Shown: piece by piece, positions 17,393-26,169 of the stretch
Layout of the letters: each line of letters opens with the position of its first letter
Numbering within the stretch: the stretch's first letter is position 1
Assembly (NCBI GenBank): GCA_002086835.1
Contig: MVIG01000005.1
Span: 62,001 to 126,000 of the forward strand
Length of the DNA: 64,000 nucleotides
Source of the DNA: Mycolicibacterium porcinum
Lineage (GTDB): Bacteria; Actinomycetota; Actinomycetes; Mycobacteriales; Mycobacteriaceae
Direction: 5' to 3'
Translations under genes and position numbers: made by a program
Notes under the pieces: generated by a model
The model's input: only the letters and a program-made list of their open reading frames with translations
What the model was told of the DNA's origin: nothing
The model's database searches: none

Positions 17393-18550
17393 GTGTCCGC
17401 ATCTGCAACCGAGTCCACCAGCACGCCGACGCGGATCCAGGCCGCTGTCTATGACAGCACCGGCACCATCAGCATCGAGCAGGTAGACCTCGCCGCCCCC
17501 GGCCCGGGTGAGGTCAGGGTCAAGATCGCGGCCGCCGGCGTGTGCCACTCGGATCTGCACGTCACCACCGGTGCATGGGATGTGCCCGCCCCGGTGGTGC
17601 TCGGCCACGAGGGCTCGGGCGTCGTGAGCGCAGTCGGCCCGGGCGTCGACGACCTCGAACCCGGTGACCACGTCGTGCTGAGTTGGGTACCGGGCTGCGG
17701 TGAGTGCCGCGCGTGCCGGGCCGGCCGCCCGGCGCAGTGCTCGCTGGTCGCCTCGGTCGTCGCACCCGGCGGGACGCTGTACGACGGGACCACCCGGCTG
17801 TCCAACGAACGCGGGACCATTCACCACTATCTCGGCGTCTCGTCCTACGCCGAAGAGGTCGTGGTGCCGCGCAGCGGCGCCATCAAGGTCCGCAAGGACG
17901 CACCGCTGGAAGACATCGCGATCGTGGGCTGCGCGATCGCCACCGGGGTGGGCGCGGTGCGCAACACCGCAGGCGTGCAACCCGATTCGACCGTCGCGGT
18001 GATCGGCTGCGGCGGGGTGGGTCTGGCCTGCGTGCAAGGCGCCCGGCTGGCCGGTGCATCGCGCATCGTGGCGGTGGACGTGGTCGCCGAAAAGCTCGAC
18101 CTGGCCCGGCAACTCGGTGCCACCGACGTGCTCGACGCGTCGAAGACCGACGACGTGGTCGCGGCATTGCGCGAGATCATCGCCGACGGTGAGGACCTCG
18201 GGTACGACTACGTGTTCGACGCCATCGGCAAGATCGCCACCACCGAACAGGCTGTCGCCGCACTCGGACTCGGCGGTGCCGCGGTGATCGTCGGCCTGCC
18301 CCCGCAGGGCGAGCGCGCGAGTTTCGAGCCGCTGGCGCTCGCCGAGGCCGATCAGCGGATCCTGGGATCCAACTACGGATCCGCCGTACCCGAGCGCGAC
18401 ATCCCCGCCCTCGTCGACGAGGTCATGGCAGGCAACCTCGACCTGGCCGCGATGATCTCCGGCCGCCGACCACTGGCCGAGGCCGCGGCCGCCCTCGACG
18501 ATCTCGCCGCCGGCCACGCCCTGCGGCAACTGCTCATCCCCTCCGCCTGA
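17393..18550 (+). CDS. Zinc-dependent alcohol dehydrogenase (MDR family)
   Basis: This is a medium-chain, zinc-dependent alcohol/aldehyde dehydrogenase of 385 aa. The catalytic zinc site is visible as GVCHSD (Cys, then Ser-Asp) and GHEGSG; the structural zinc loop has four Cys in CGECRACRAGRPAQC. The NAD-binding motif is VIGCGGVGLACVQGA. GTG 17393 is chosen because GAAAGG (17381-17386) lies 6 bases upstream; in-frame starts at 17360 and 17366 lack a site. It is followed 33 bp later by an APC permease, suggesting uptake plus oxidation of an amine-derived alcohol or aldehyde. The substrate is inferred, not shown. Confidence 0.9.
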   Translation: MSASATESTSTPTRIQAAVYDSTGTISIEQVDLAAPGPGEVRVKIAAAGVCHSDLHVTTGAWDVPAPVVLGHEGSGVVSAVGPGVDDLEPGDHVVLSWVPGCGECRACRAGRPAQCSLVASVVAPGGTLYDGTTRLSNERGTIHHYLGVSSYAEEVVVPRSGAIKVRKDAPLEDIAIVGCAIATGVGAVRNTAGVQPDSTVAVIGCGGVGLACVQGARLAGASRIVAVDVVAEKLDLARQLGATDVLDASKTDDVVAALREIIADGEDLGYDYVFDAIGKIATTEQAVAALGLGGAAVIVGLPPQGERASFEPLALAEADQRILGSNYGSAVPERDIPALVDEVMAGNLDLAAMISGRRPLAEAAAALDDLAAGHALRQLLIPSA

Positions 18551-18583
18551 CCCGCCACACCCTGACAAGAAACGAGAACCCCC

Positions 18584-20023
18584 GTGTCCGAAGACATTCA
18601 GACGGGTCCCGACCTCGCGACCGGTGACGCCGGGCTGCGGCGGGGCGCGATGGGCGGTGGCGAACTCGCCGCCCAGGCGATCGCCAACATCGCGCCGAGT
18701 GCGGTCATCGCATTCACCGCCGCCGCCATCTACACCACGGCGTCCAACGGCACCTGGATGTCGTTCGCACTGGCCACCGTCGTGATCCTGTCGGTGGGGT
18801 ACTGCATCTCGCAGTTCGCGAAACGTCGCTCGTCGGCCGGTTCGCTGTACAGCTACGCCGCCACCGCGCTCGGCCCGTTCGGGGCCTACCTGACCGGCAT
18901 CAGCCTGCTGATCGGCTGCTTCGGCATCGCCGCCGGATCGTTGAGCGGGTCCGTGGCCTACTCGGCCACCCTGCTCAACCAACTCGGCATCCCGGTGCAC
19001 GGAGTCGGCGCCCAGATCGTGCTGGCCATCATCCTCGGCAGCCTGGCGACCCTGTTCACGATTCGCGGCATCCGCCTGTCGGCGCGGGTTTCGCTTGTGC
19101 TGGAACTGATCTCGGTGTCAATCATCATCCTGCTGCTGGTCGTCACGCTGGTGCATCTGGGATCCGACGCGTTCGACGCCGATCAGTTCGAACTCAGCGC
19201 GGCAACCCCGTCGGGGATCGTGGTCGGCATGGTGCTGGCGATCTTGGGATTCGTCGGATTCTCCAGTGCCGACGCGCTGGCCCGCGAGGCGAAGGATCCC
19301 TACCGGGCCGTTCCGCGCGCGATCATGTGGAGCGCCGCAGGCGTCGGCGTGCTCTACATCTTCGCCGCCTACACCCAAGTGGCCGCTCTCGGACCGCAAC
19401 TCGGCGAATCCGCGCAGCCCCTCGACGACATCGCCACCATGGTCGGCATGCCCACCTGGTTCAACCCCATCCTGAATTTCGGGATCGCGGCCTCGTTCTT
19501 CGCCGTCGTCGTCGCCCCGATGAACGTCATCGGGCGCATCCTCTACGTGATGGGCAAGGAGGGTGTGGTTCCGGCGGCGATCGGCCGCACCCACCCGACA
19601 CACCTGACCCCGCACCGGGCGCTGATCTCGGTCAGCCCCCTGGTGATCGCGGTGCCCGTGGTCCTGTACCTGCTCGGGGTGGACGCGATGGACGTCGTGA
19701 CGTGGGTGGACACCTACGGCACGTACGGATACATGGTCGCCTACGCGGCAGCCGCGATCGCGTCCGTCGTGTTCCTGCGCGGTATCAACGCCCGGGTTCC
19801 GCTGGTCTGGCCGGCGGCAGTGGTAGCCGTCGCCTCGATGGCATATGTGTTCTACGCCAACGTCTATCCGGTACCCGCCTACCCGCTCAACGTGATCCCG
19901 TGGCTGTTCCTGCTCACGGTCGCCGCCGCTCTCGTCTGGTACTGGATCCTGAGCCGCCGGGCACCAGGGGTGATCGCCGGTATCGGGACCAGCGAGGTGG
20001 AGACCCTCGAAGGGATCGGCTGA
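18584..20023 (+). CDS. APC-family amino acid/amine permease
   Basis: This is a secondary transporter of 479 aa with about 12 hydrophobic helices. The APC signature is visible in the first helix, IANIAPSAVIAFTAAAIY, and the segment SSAGSLYSYAATALGPFGAYLTG is typical of the family. The start is GTG 18584 (with AACGAGAA upstream). It lies directly after the alcohol dehydrogenase and probably forms an operon with it under the divergent XRE-cupin regulator. Amino acid or polyamine import is the family expectation. Confidence 0.88.
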   Translation: MSEDIQTGPDLATGDAGLRRGAMGGGELAAQAIANIAPSAVIAFTAAAIYTTASNGTWMSFALATVVILSVGYCISQFAKRRSSAGSLYSYAATALGPFGAYLTGISLLIGCFGIAAGSLSGSVAYSATLLNQLGIPVHGVGAQIVLAIILGSLATLFTIRGIRLSARVSLVLELISVSIIILLLVVTLVHLGSDAFDADQFELSAATPSGIVVGMVLAILGFVGFSSADALAREAKDPYRAVPRAIMWSAAGVGVLYIFAAYTQVAALGPQLGESAQPLDDIATMVGMPTWFNPILNFGIAASFFAVVVAPMNVIGRILYVMGKEGVVPAAIGRTHPTHLTPHRALISVSPLVIAVPVVLYLLGVDAMDVVTWVDTYGTYGYMVAYAAAAIASVVFLRGINARVPLVWPAAVVAVASMAYVFYANVYPVPAYPLNVIPWLFLLTVAAALVWYWILSRRAPGVIAGIGTSEVETLEGIG

Positions 20024-20036
20024 GGTCAGCCGATCC
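20013..20036. terminator. Bidirectional terminator hairpin over two stop codons
   Basis: The arms GGATCGGCTG and CAGCCGATCC (20013-20022, 20027-20036) are perfect complements with the 4-base loop AGGT. The hairpin includes the permease stop codon and the last codons of the convergent secreted-protein gene, so it can stop transcription from both sides. Confidence 0.7.
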
Positions 20037-20541
20037 TGAAGGTCGGCTTGAAGTCCGACTCCTGCTCACCGATGACAAAGCTGCCCGCCGGGCTGATCAC
20101 GAATCCGGACTGGTTGCGACCGTCGATGCACGACGTCGACACCCCGTCGGTACCGCAGCTGATCGTCTGATAGCTGATCCGCGAATTCGGCGGCAACGGC
20201 TTGGGATTCTCGACGACGCCGAACACCGGAGCCGGCGAGCTGGCGAACCCGGGCACCCCGGGCCCGCCACTGACCAGATTGGCCCCGTTGGGAGCCGCCG
20301 GGATCGGTCCGCTGCAGCCGTAGCTGCCGCTGCGCTGCAGCACGCAGGTGATGCCCTCCGGGATGCTGAACGCATACCAGTTGTTGTCCATCACCGCGTA
20401 TTCAGAGGTCTTGACCGGCGCATACGCGTTCACGTTGGGGAGCGCAGGCGCCGGTGCGGGCTCCGCGACCGCCGTCGGCGGCACGCTCATCACTGCCGCC
20501 CCCGCGGCGCTCACCAGGCCAATCATCACTCTGCTCAGCAC
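20026..20541 (-). CDS. Secreted protein of unknown function
   Basis: I do not recognise a characterised family. The 171-aa product has a Sec signal peptide of about 26 residues (hydrophobic core, then AVAEPAP), a Pro/Ala-rich start to the mature chain, and two Cys pairs (ITCVLQ with YGCSG; TISCGTDG with TSCIDG) that probably form disulfides. It resembles mycobacterial exported conserved hypotheticals. It ends 2 bp from the APC permease stop in convergent orientation. Confidence 0.8.
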   Translation of the reverse strand: MLSRVMIGLVSAAGAAVMSVPPTAVAEPAPAPALPNVNAYAPVKTSEYAVMDNNWYAFSIPEGITCVLQRSGSYGCSGPIPAAPNGANLVSGGPGVPGFASSPAPVFGVVENPKPLPPNSRISYQTISCGTDGVSTSCIDGRNQSGFVISPAGSFVIGEQESDFKPTFRIG

Positions 20542-20592
20542 GCCGTCACCCTAACCCGGGGCGATGGTGCGGTCCACCGCACCGGGAAGGCG

Positions 20593-20904
20593 CTATCCGC
20601 AGGCGAGATCCACGTAAACCGTGGTGTAGCGGACCCGCTCCTCGGTATTGCCGCGCGGGGCGGCCTTGAGTTCGGTGATGTCGCGGCCCGGGCGCACCGC
20701 CTTGACGCTGCAGTTGTCGATCGAGCCGGTACCGACCCGGGTCTGGATGACGCGGTAGCCCTCGTCCTCCAACTGCTTGATGGTCTGCTGGGCCGAGCCC
20801 GCTCCGCCCGGTGCCGCGGCGGCCGGGCCTGCCAGCGCCAGCGCGCTCAGGGCCAGACCGGCGGCGGCGGTGGCGACAACGGTGTTTTTGACGGTGTTCC
20901 TCAT
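20593..20904 (-). CDS. Small secreted protein of unknown function
   Basis: This 103-aa product has a clear signal peptide (MRNTVKNTVVA, a hydrophobic Ala/Leu core, cleavage near AAAAPGG). The mature chain of about 70 residues has two Cys (DNCSVK and the penultimate C-terminal Cys) likely to form one disulfide. A GGAAGG site is upstream. Similar small exported proteins occur throughout mycobacteria without known function. A 17-bp palindrome lies 20 bp before the start codon. Confidence 0.8.
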   Translation of the reverse strand: MRNTVKNTVVATAAAGLALSALALAGPAAAAPGGAGSAQQTIKQLEDEGYRVIQTRVGTGSIDNCSVKAVRPGRDITELKAAPRGNTEERVRYTTVYVDLACG

Positions 20905-20923
20905 TGAACGACCTGCCTTCCTT

Positions 20924-20940
20924 GCTGAATTAATTTCAGC
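20924..20940. promoter_or_regulatory. Palindrome upstream of small secreted protein gene
   Basis: GCTGAATTAATTTCAGC has perfect 6-base arms GCTGAA/TTCAGC around a 5-base AT centre. It sits in the AT-rich leader between trcS and the small secreted protein gene. Operator function is a guess from position. Confidence 0.35.
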
Positions 20941-20998
20941 CTATGCAGGTAATTCGGCCGCGTCCATCAACTCATATTGAACGCATACGAAGAGGCGC

Positions 20999-21040
20999 AT
21001 ATGAATGGCCGCACATTGGAAATTCAGGCCGGATTCATAT
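20999..21040. terminator. Hairpin spanning the trcS stop codon
   Basis: ATATGAATGGCC (20999-21010) pairs with GGCC-GG-ATTCATAT (21027-21040), leaving a 2-base bulge and a 16-base loop. The stem includes the trcS stop region and would form in the trcRS transcript, so it is a candidate terminator. Confidence 0.5.
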
Positions 21041-22544
21041 TTTTCGAGCGCCCGCCGGCGGCGTCGGCAGGGTCCGCGCCCGCCAGCGGCAGACGCACGG
21101 TAAACACTGTTTCACCAGGCTTCGAGGCGACTGCCACGGTTCCCTTGTGGGCTTCGATGATCGACGCCACAATAGCCAGCCCCAAACCGGTGCTGCCCAA
21201 TTCACGCGACCGCGATTTATCCGCCCTGACAAATCTTCCGAATAGATTCGGCAACAATTCCGCATCTATTCCCGGCCCGTCATCGGTAACTGTCAATTCC
21301 GCGAATTCATCACCCTTGGTAAGCGCAATGGTGACCGTCACACCGGGCGGCGTGTGAATGCGGGCATTCGTCAACAAATTGCTGACCACCTGATGCAGCC
21401 GGGCCAAATCGCCGCGCACCCACAGCGGATCATCGGGCAGCTCGGCCACCCAGTGGTGTTCGGGCGCGCCCACCGCCACGTCGTTGACCGCGTCGACCAC
21501 CAGATCGCTCAGGTCGATGTCGTCGGTCTCCAGGTCCTGCCCCTCACTCAACCGCGACAACAGCAGCAGGTCACTGACCAGCCCCGTCATCCGGCGCGCC
21601 TCGGCCTCGATGCGGGCCAGCGCGTACTCGGTGGTCGGCGGCAGGTTCGCGCTGTCCTGGCGGGTGAGCTCGGCATATCCCTGGATCGCGGCCAGCGGGG
21701 TGCGCAGCTCATGGCTGGCATCGGTAAGGAACTGCCGGGTCCGCCGATCGGATGCGGCCAACTCGGCCAACGCGCTGTCGACATTGGCCAGCAGTTGGTT
21801 GAGCGTCTCCCCGACGACGCCGACCTCGTTGTCCGGATCGGTGTCCTTCTCGCGCACCCTGGCGGTGATGCGGTGATCGTCGCCGTCCAACCGCAGTGTC
21901 GCGACCTTGGCCGCGGTGGCCGCCACCCGACGCAACGGCCGCAGCGCGATCCGCACCACCGCGACGGTGCTCAAGGCGGTGGCGATCAGCGCGATGACGA
22001 TCATCACCGCGACGGTCACCGTCTTGCGGGCGATCACCCGGTTCGCGCTCTCCAGCGACACCCCGGACACCAGCACATCACCGTTGCCCGCGGACTGACT
22101 GGCCAGCCGGTACGAGCCGAGCACCGGAAGCTTCACCGTGTGCGGATGGCCGTCGGTCCAGCTGTACTGGTCGAGCGCACGCGTCACCGCGACCGGCGCC
22201 GTCCGCGGCTCGCCGTCGGAGAACACCGCGGACTGGATCACCTCGCCGTCGTGCAGTACCGCGATCAGATTGCCGGGCGCCTGCCCGACGAATGCCGTGA
22301 GCGCCTCGGCGTCGGCGGTGAGCTCGTGGCCGGCCTGGGCTTCACGCCATTTCTCGAACGAGTGACTGAAAGCCGCCAGCGACCGCGACACCTCGGCATC
22401 GCTCATCGTCGACACGTAGGTGTGCAGGCTGTACACCGACAACGCCCCGACCGCGGCCAGCGCCACCGTGACGATGGCGCTGACCCCCAGCACCAACTGC
22501 CGGCGCAGCGACCGGGGCCACCACCACTTGGGTCTCGGCGGCAT
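21024..22544 (-). CDS. trcS: Sensor histidine kinase TrcS
   Basis: This 506-aa kinase is the sensor partner of the regulator encoded 7 bp upstream. It has two membrane helices (about residues 18-42 and 172-200) bracketing an extracytoplasmic sensor of about 130 residues, a HAMP segment, the phosphoacceptor box with His278 (DASHELRTPLAA), and the ATPase motifs N (NLLTNARIH), G1 (DDGPGID), F (LFGRFVR) and G2 (GSTGLGLAIV). The TrcS assignment rests on the adjacent regulator, whose sequence closely matches M. tuberculosis TrcR as I recall it. The sensed signal is not known. Confidence 0.88.
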   Translation of the reverse strand: MPPRPKWWWPRSLRRQLVLGVSAIVTVALAAVGALSVYSLHTYVSTMSDAEVSRSLAAFSHSFEKWREAQAGHELTADAEALTAFVGQAPGNLIAVLHDGEVIQSAVFSDGEPRTAPVAVTRALDQYSWTDGHPHTVKLPVLGSYRLASQSAGNGDVLVSGVSLESANRVIARKTVTVAVMIVIALIATALSTVAVVRIALRPLRRVAATAAKVATLRLDGDDHRITARVREKDTDPDNEVGVVGETLNQLLANVDSALAELAASDRRTRQFLTDASHELRTPLAAIQGYAELTRQDSANLPPTTEYALARIEAEARRMTGLVSDLLLLSRLSEGQDLETDDIDLSDLVVDAVNDVAVGAPEHHWVAELPDDPLWVRGDLARLHQVVSNLLTNARIHTPPGVTVTIALTKGDEFAELTVTDDGPGIDAELLPNLFGRFVRADKSRSRELGSTGLGLAIVASIIEAHKGTVAVASKPGETVFTVRLPLAGADPADAAGGRSKNMNPA

Positions 22545-22551
22545 CAGCGGG

Positions 22552-23325
22552 TCACGAGGCGGGCCGCAGCATGTACCCCACGCCGCGCACCGTGTGGATC
22601 ATCGGCTCACGGTCGGTGTCAACCTTCTTGCGCAGGTAGGAGATGTACAGGTCGACGATGCTGGACTTGCCGCCGAACCCGTAGTTCCACACCCGGTCGA
22701 GAATCTCGGCCCGGCTCAGCGCCCGGCGCGGATTGCGCATCAGGTAGCGCAACAACTCGAACTCGGTCACGGTGAGGTTGATCGGTTCGCCGCCCCGGGT
22801 GACCTCACGGCTGGCCCCGTCGAGCACCATGTCGCCGACCTTGAGGGTTTCGTCGGCCGGCGGGGTGGTGTGGCTCGACCGGCGCAGCAGCCCGCGCAGC
22901 CGGGCCACCAGCTCTTCGAGGCTGAACGGCTTGGTCATGTAGTCGTCGGCGCCGGCCGTCAGCCCGGAAACCCGGTCGAGCACCGAGTCCCTGGCGGTCA
23001 GGAACAGCGTGGGCGTGTAGCCGTCGGCCTCACGGACGCGCTGCAGAATCTGCAGGCCGTCGATATCGGGCAGCATGATGTCCAAGACCACCACATCGGG
23101 TTCGATCTCGTCGAACTTTGCTACCGCGTCGTGGCCGTTGTGCGCCACATCGACTTCCCAGCCCTCGTAGTGCAGGGCCATCTTGACCAGGTTGGTCAGC
23201 GCCGGCTCATCATCGACCAGCAACACCCGGATAGCTGATCCGTCGGCGCGGTGGATCTTCGGCAACTGTCCGAGGATGGCCTGGCGGGGTTGCTGGGCAC
23301 GGGGTGAAACGGACATCGTCGTCAT
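22552..23325 (-). CDS. trcR: Two-component response regulator TrcR
   Basis: This OmpR-family transcription factor has a receiver domain with the phosphoacceptor Asp82 (VVVLDIMLPDIDG), conserved acidic pair VDDE, and Lys in MTKPFS, followed by a winged-helix DNA-binding domain (LTVTEFELLRYLM, VDLYISYLRKKVD). Its N-terminal extension (MTTMSVSPRAQ..RQAILGQLP) matches that of M. tuberculosis TrcR (Rv1033c) closely. The ATG at 23325 has GGAAAT just before it. TrcR is reported to autoregulate through an AT-rich site; an 11-bp direct repeat upstream fits that. Confidence 0.9.
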   Translation of the reverse strand: MTTMSVSPRAQQPRQAILGQLPKIHRADGSAIRVLLVDDEPALTNLVKMALHYEGWEVDVAHNGHDAVAKFDEIEPDVVVLDIMLPDIDGLQILQRVREADGYTPTLFLTARDSVLDRVSGLTAGADDYMTKPFSLEELVARLRGLLRRSSHTTPPADETLKVGDMVLDGASREVTRGGEPINLTVTEFELLRYLMRNPRRALSRAEILDRVWNYGFGGKSSIVDLYISYLRKKVDTDREPMIHTVRGVGYMLRPAS

Positions 23326-23360
23326 ATTTCCATTGTGCGGAGCGCACAGAGTGTTGTCAC

Positions 23361-23378
23361 GGAGTTCATATGGAGTTC
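23361..23378. promoter_or_regulatory. 11-bp-spaced direct repeat upstream of trcR
   Basis: GGAGTTC occurs at 23361-23367 and again at 23372-23378, exactly 11 bp apart, within GGAGTTCATATGGAGTTC. Direct repeats with one-turn spacing are the usual binding sites of OmpR-family regulators. It is 36 bp from the trcR start codon, so it is a candidate TrcR autoregulatory site. Confidence 0.55.
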
Positions 23379-23416
23379 TAAGGGAATGCCGTTTCTATGA
23401 GTCCCCTATGACTTGT

Positions 23417-23430
23417 GTCACGTTCGTGAC
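23417..23430. promoter_or_regulatory. Perfect palindrome GTCACGTTCGTGAC
   Basis: Two 6-base arms GTCACG/CGTGAC flank a TT centre. It lies in the trcR-SulP intergenic region, 92 bp from trcR. The arms point the opposite way to a CRP half-site (TGTGA), so CRP is not indicated. The regulator is unknown. Confidence 0.4.
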
Positions 23431-23802
23431 CATTGGTGATCCAGCTCAAAGCTGTTGCGATACATACTGTTTCAAACGAGTAGGTGAACAATTGGTGTCG
23501 CCCAATGTCAATTGTCGGGCGATTTAGCCTGCGCACCAGGCATATTCGCTGGGCGCGATACTCCACCGAAACATTTGGGTTCTCTATGCATGGCCCAAAC
23601 TTCCTTGCACCGGCTCACAGCGATAAATACGCTCGCCCACAGTAATTGAGTGTTGCCGAGCTACAACTGAGCCATAAGTCGACTTGTGTCGCACTGTGCT
23701 CCAACACCTTTCGAAGTTGTTTACCGACAACGGCGTCAATAACTTGAGCGGACTCGCAACGATGCGGGTCCGCGCATCACCGATTCCAGACGGAGGCGCG
23801 GC

Positions 23803-25968
23803 ATGCAGCAAACGACCCAACTAGCGGAACGGGCCAGATCGGTCCTGCGATACGACCTGCCCGCCTCACTGGTGGTGTTCCTGGTCGCCCTGCCGTTGTC
23901 GCTGGGTATCGCCGTGGCGTCGGGCGCCCCGGTGCTGGCCGGCATCATCGCCGCCATCGTCGGCGGCATCGTCGCGGGCGCCCTGGGCGGATCGCCGCTT
24001 CAGGTCAGCGGGCCCGCGGCCGGGCTGACCGTGATCGTCGCCGGCCTGATATCGCAGTTCGGCTGGGCGGTCACCTGCGCCATCACCGTCTGCGCGGGCA
24101 TCCTGCAGGTGCTATTCGGGCTGAGCCGCGTGGCCCGCGCCGCACTGGCCATCTCCCCCGTCGTCGTGCACGCGATGCTGGCCGGCATCGGCATCACCAT
24201 CGCGCTGCAGCAGATCCACGTGCTGCTCGGCGGCAGCTCCAACAGCTCGGCCTGGGCCAACGTCACCGAACTGCCGGGCCAGCTGATCAACGCTCACGGT
24301 CACGGCGTCATCCTCGGCGCCCTGGTGATCGCCATCCTGGTGGGCTGGCGCTGGGCGCCTGCGGCGCTGAAGAAGGTGCCCGGCCCGCTGGTGGCCATCG
24401 TCGGCGTCACCGCGCTCTCGTTGTTGGCCCCGTTCGGTGACGTCACCCGCATCCAGATCAACGGGTCACTGCTGGACGCGCTGGCCCTGCCCAGCCTGCC
24501 CGAGGGCAACTGGGGTGCGTTCGCCACCGGCGTGCTGACCGTCGCCCTGATCGCCAGCGTCGAGAGCCTGCTGTCGGCAGTGTCGGTGGACCGGATGCAC
24601 ACCGGCCCGCGCACCAACTTCGACCGCGAGATGATCGGCCAGGGCACGGCCAACATGGTTTCGGGCGCCATCGGCGGTCTGCCCGTCACCGGCGTCATCG
24701 TGCGCAGCTCCACCAACGTCGCCGCCGGAGCCCGTACCCGGGCGGCAGCGATCCTGCACGGTGTCTGGATCCTGGTCTTCGCGGTGCCGTTCGCCGGCCT
24801 GGCCCAGATGATCCCGACCGCCGCCCTGGCCGGTTTGCTGATCGTCATCGGCTGCCAGCTGGTCAAACGCGCACACATCGAAACCGCACGGCGCACAGGT
24901 GATCTCGCGGTGTATGCGGTGACGGTGGTCGGCGTGGTGTTCCTCAACCTGCTCGAAGGCGTGCTGATCGGCCTGGCACTCGCAGTCGCCCTCACCGTCT
25001 GGCGGGTGGTGCGCACCAACATCGTCTCGGAGGCCACCGGCGAGGACACCTGGCGCGTCGCCATCGAAGGCTCGTGCACGTTCCTGTCCCTGCCGACCCT
25101 GACCAGCGCGCTGGCCCGCGTGCCGTCCGGCACCGCCGTGACCGTCGAACTGTCGGTCGACTTCATCGACCACGCCGCTCACGAGACCATCGAAGAGTGG
25201 CAGCGCCAGCACGTGGCCACCGGCGGCACGGTCGAGATCCACGATGTCGGCGCGGTCGAGATGGGCAGCGCCGTCACCGGTCCGCCGATGCGTGGCTTCA
25301 CGCCGTTCGACAAGCGCTCCGGCGTGGTGCCGTGGAGTTCCTGGCAGGGCGAGGAGTCGGCGTCGGTGCTGCACGGCCTGGCCGCCTACCACCGCCGCAC
25401 CGCCCCGGTGCTGCGCCCGCACATGCAGGAGCTGGTGCATGCGCAGCGGCCCGAGACCCTGTTCCTCACATGCGCCGACTCACGGGTGGTGCCCAACGTC
25501 ATCACCAGCAGTGGCCCGGGCGACCTGTTCACCGTGCGCAATGTCGGCAACATGGTGCCCGCGGGCCAGGCCGACGCCTCGATCGAAGCGGCCATCGCGT
25601 TCGCCGTCGACAAGCTCAACGTCTCCTCGATCGTGGTGTGCGGGCATTCCAGCTGCGGCGCGATGACCGCGATGCTGGGCAAGACCGATGCGGGCGACGA
25701 GCACCTGGAATCCTGGCTGGCGCATGGCAATCCGTCCATCGCGGCCTTCGATGACGGCAACCACCCGGTGGCGCGCTCGGCTGCCGAGGCCGGCTTCGGC
25801 AAGGTGGATCAGCTGTCGATGGTCAACATCGCCGTGCAGGTGCAGACCCTGCAGGCCCACCCGTTGGCGCGGCGGGTCAACATCATCGGCCTGTTCTACG
25901 ACATCGCCAGCGCGGGCGTGCTGCGGGTGACGCCCACCCACATCGAAACCCTCGCCGACGCCGCCTAA
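23803..25968 (+). CDS. SulP anion transporter fused to beta-carbonic anhydrase
   Basis: This 721-aa fusion couples anion transport to CO2/bicarbonate interconversion. Residues 1 to about 390 are the SulP membrane domain (helices from DLPASLVVFLVALPLSLGIA). About 410-490 is a STAS-like domain. The C-terminal 190 residues are a beta-carbonic anhydrase with zinc ligands Cys557 (CADSR, with the Asp559/Arg561 dyad), His615 and Cys618 (GHSSCGA), all intact. The architecture matches M. tuberculosis Rv3273. Bicarbonate or sulfate import linked to hydration is the likely role. It is divergent from trcR and shares its control region. Confidence 0.93.
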   Translation: MQQTTQLAERARSVLRYDLPASLVVFLVALPLSLGIAVASGAPVLAGIIAAIVGGIVAGALGGSPLQVSGPAAGLTVIVAGLISQFGWAVTCAITVCAGILQVLFGLSRVARAALAISPVVVHAMLAGIGITIALQQIHVLLGGSSNSSAWANVTELPGQLINAHGHGVILGALVIAILVGWRWAPAALKKVPGPLVAIVGVTALSLLAPFGDVTRIQINGSLLDALALPSLPEGNWGAFATGVLTVALIASVESLLSAVSVDRMHTGPRTNFDREMIGQGTANMVSGAIGGLPVTGVIVRSSTNVAAGARTRAAAILHGVWILVFAVPFAGLAQMIPTAALAGLLIVIGCQLVKRAHIETARRTGDLAVYAVTVVGVVFLNLLEGVLIGLALAVALTVWRVVRTNIVSEATGEDTWRVAIEGSCTFLSLPTLTSALARVPSGTAVTVELSVDFIDHAAHETIEEWQRQHVATGGTVEIHDVGAVEMGSAVTGPPMRGFTPFDKRSGVVPWSSWQGEESASVLHGLAAYHRRTAPVLRPHMQELVHAQRPETLFLTCADSRVVPNVITSSGPGDLFTVRNVGNMVPAGQADASIEAAIAFAVDKLNVSSIVVCGHSSCGAMTAMLGKTDAGDEHLESWLAHGNPSIAAFDDGNHPVARSAAEAGFGKVDQLSMVNIAVQVQTLQAHPLARRVNIIGLFYDIASAGVLRVTPTHIETLADAA

Positions 25969-26003
25969 GGGGTTCCGCCCGCCTGCGAGGTACTCCCCAG
26001 CAG

Positions 26004-26072
26004 CACCGCGAGCGTGCGTGTCTGCTGCCCGACACACCGTGTTTGGGCAGCAGTTCACGCACGCTCGCGGTG
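26004..26072. repeat. Long-stem hairpin repeat, copy 1 (CGCGAGCGTGCG family)
   Basis: A left arm (26004-26030) starting CACCGCGAGCGTGCGTG pairs with a right arm (26045-26072) ending CACGCACGCTCGCGGTG, with one small bulge. The loop contains a further ACAC/GTGT pair. It lies 36 bp after the SulP-CA stop and can act as terminator. The same arm sequence recurs at 26170 and 37595. Confidence 0.75.
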
Positions 26073-26169
26073 TTTTGCCATGTCCTCCGGGCGTGGTGGG
26101 AAACGGTCGACCTGGTACCGGGCGTGACGGTCAGGCCGCACGAGCGTGCGGGAAATGCACGCAAAAGAA

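Larger units (their letters stand above)
23326..23802. other. AT-rich divergent control region between trcR and SulP gene
   Basis: No gene is supported in these 477 bases. The stretch is clearly less GC-rich than its surroundings and is flanked by two divergent start codons, so it should hold both promoters. It contains the direct repeat at 23361-23378, the palindrome at 23417-23430, an ACAATTG/CAATTGT pair (23488-23494, 23509-23515), and GTTGT/ACAAC (23716-23731). The SulP gene has a GGAGG ribosome site before its ATG. Confidence 0.6.

Noticed and set aside
17354-19000. Long open frame antisense to the alcohol dehydrogenase and permease
   Set aside because: It is a GC-driven shadow of two clear genes, with Arg/Gly/His-rich composition and no domain.
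23417-23430. CRP site in the trcR-SulP region
   Set aside because: The arms are GTCACG/CGTGAC, not TGTGA/TCACA, so it does not match the CRP consensus.
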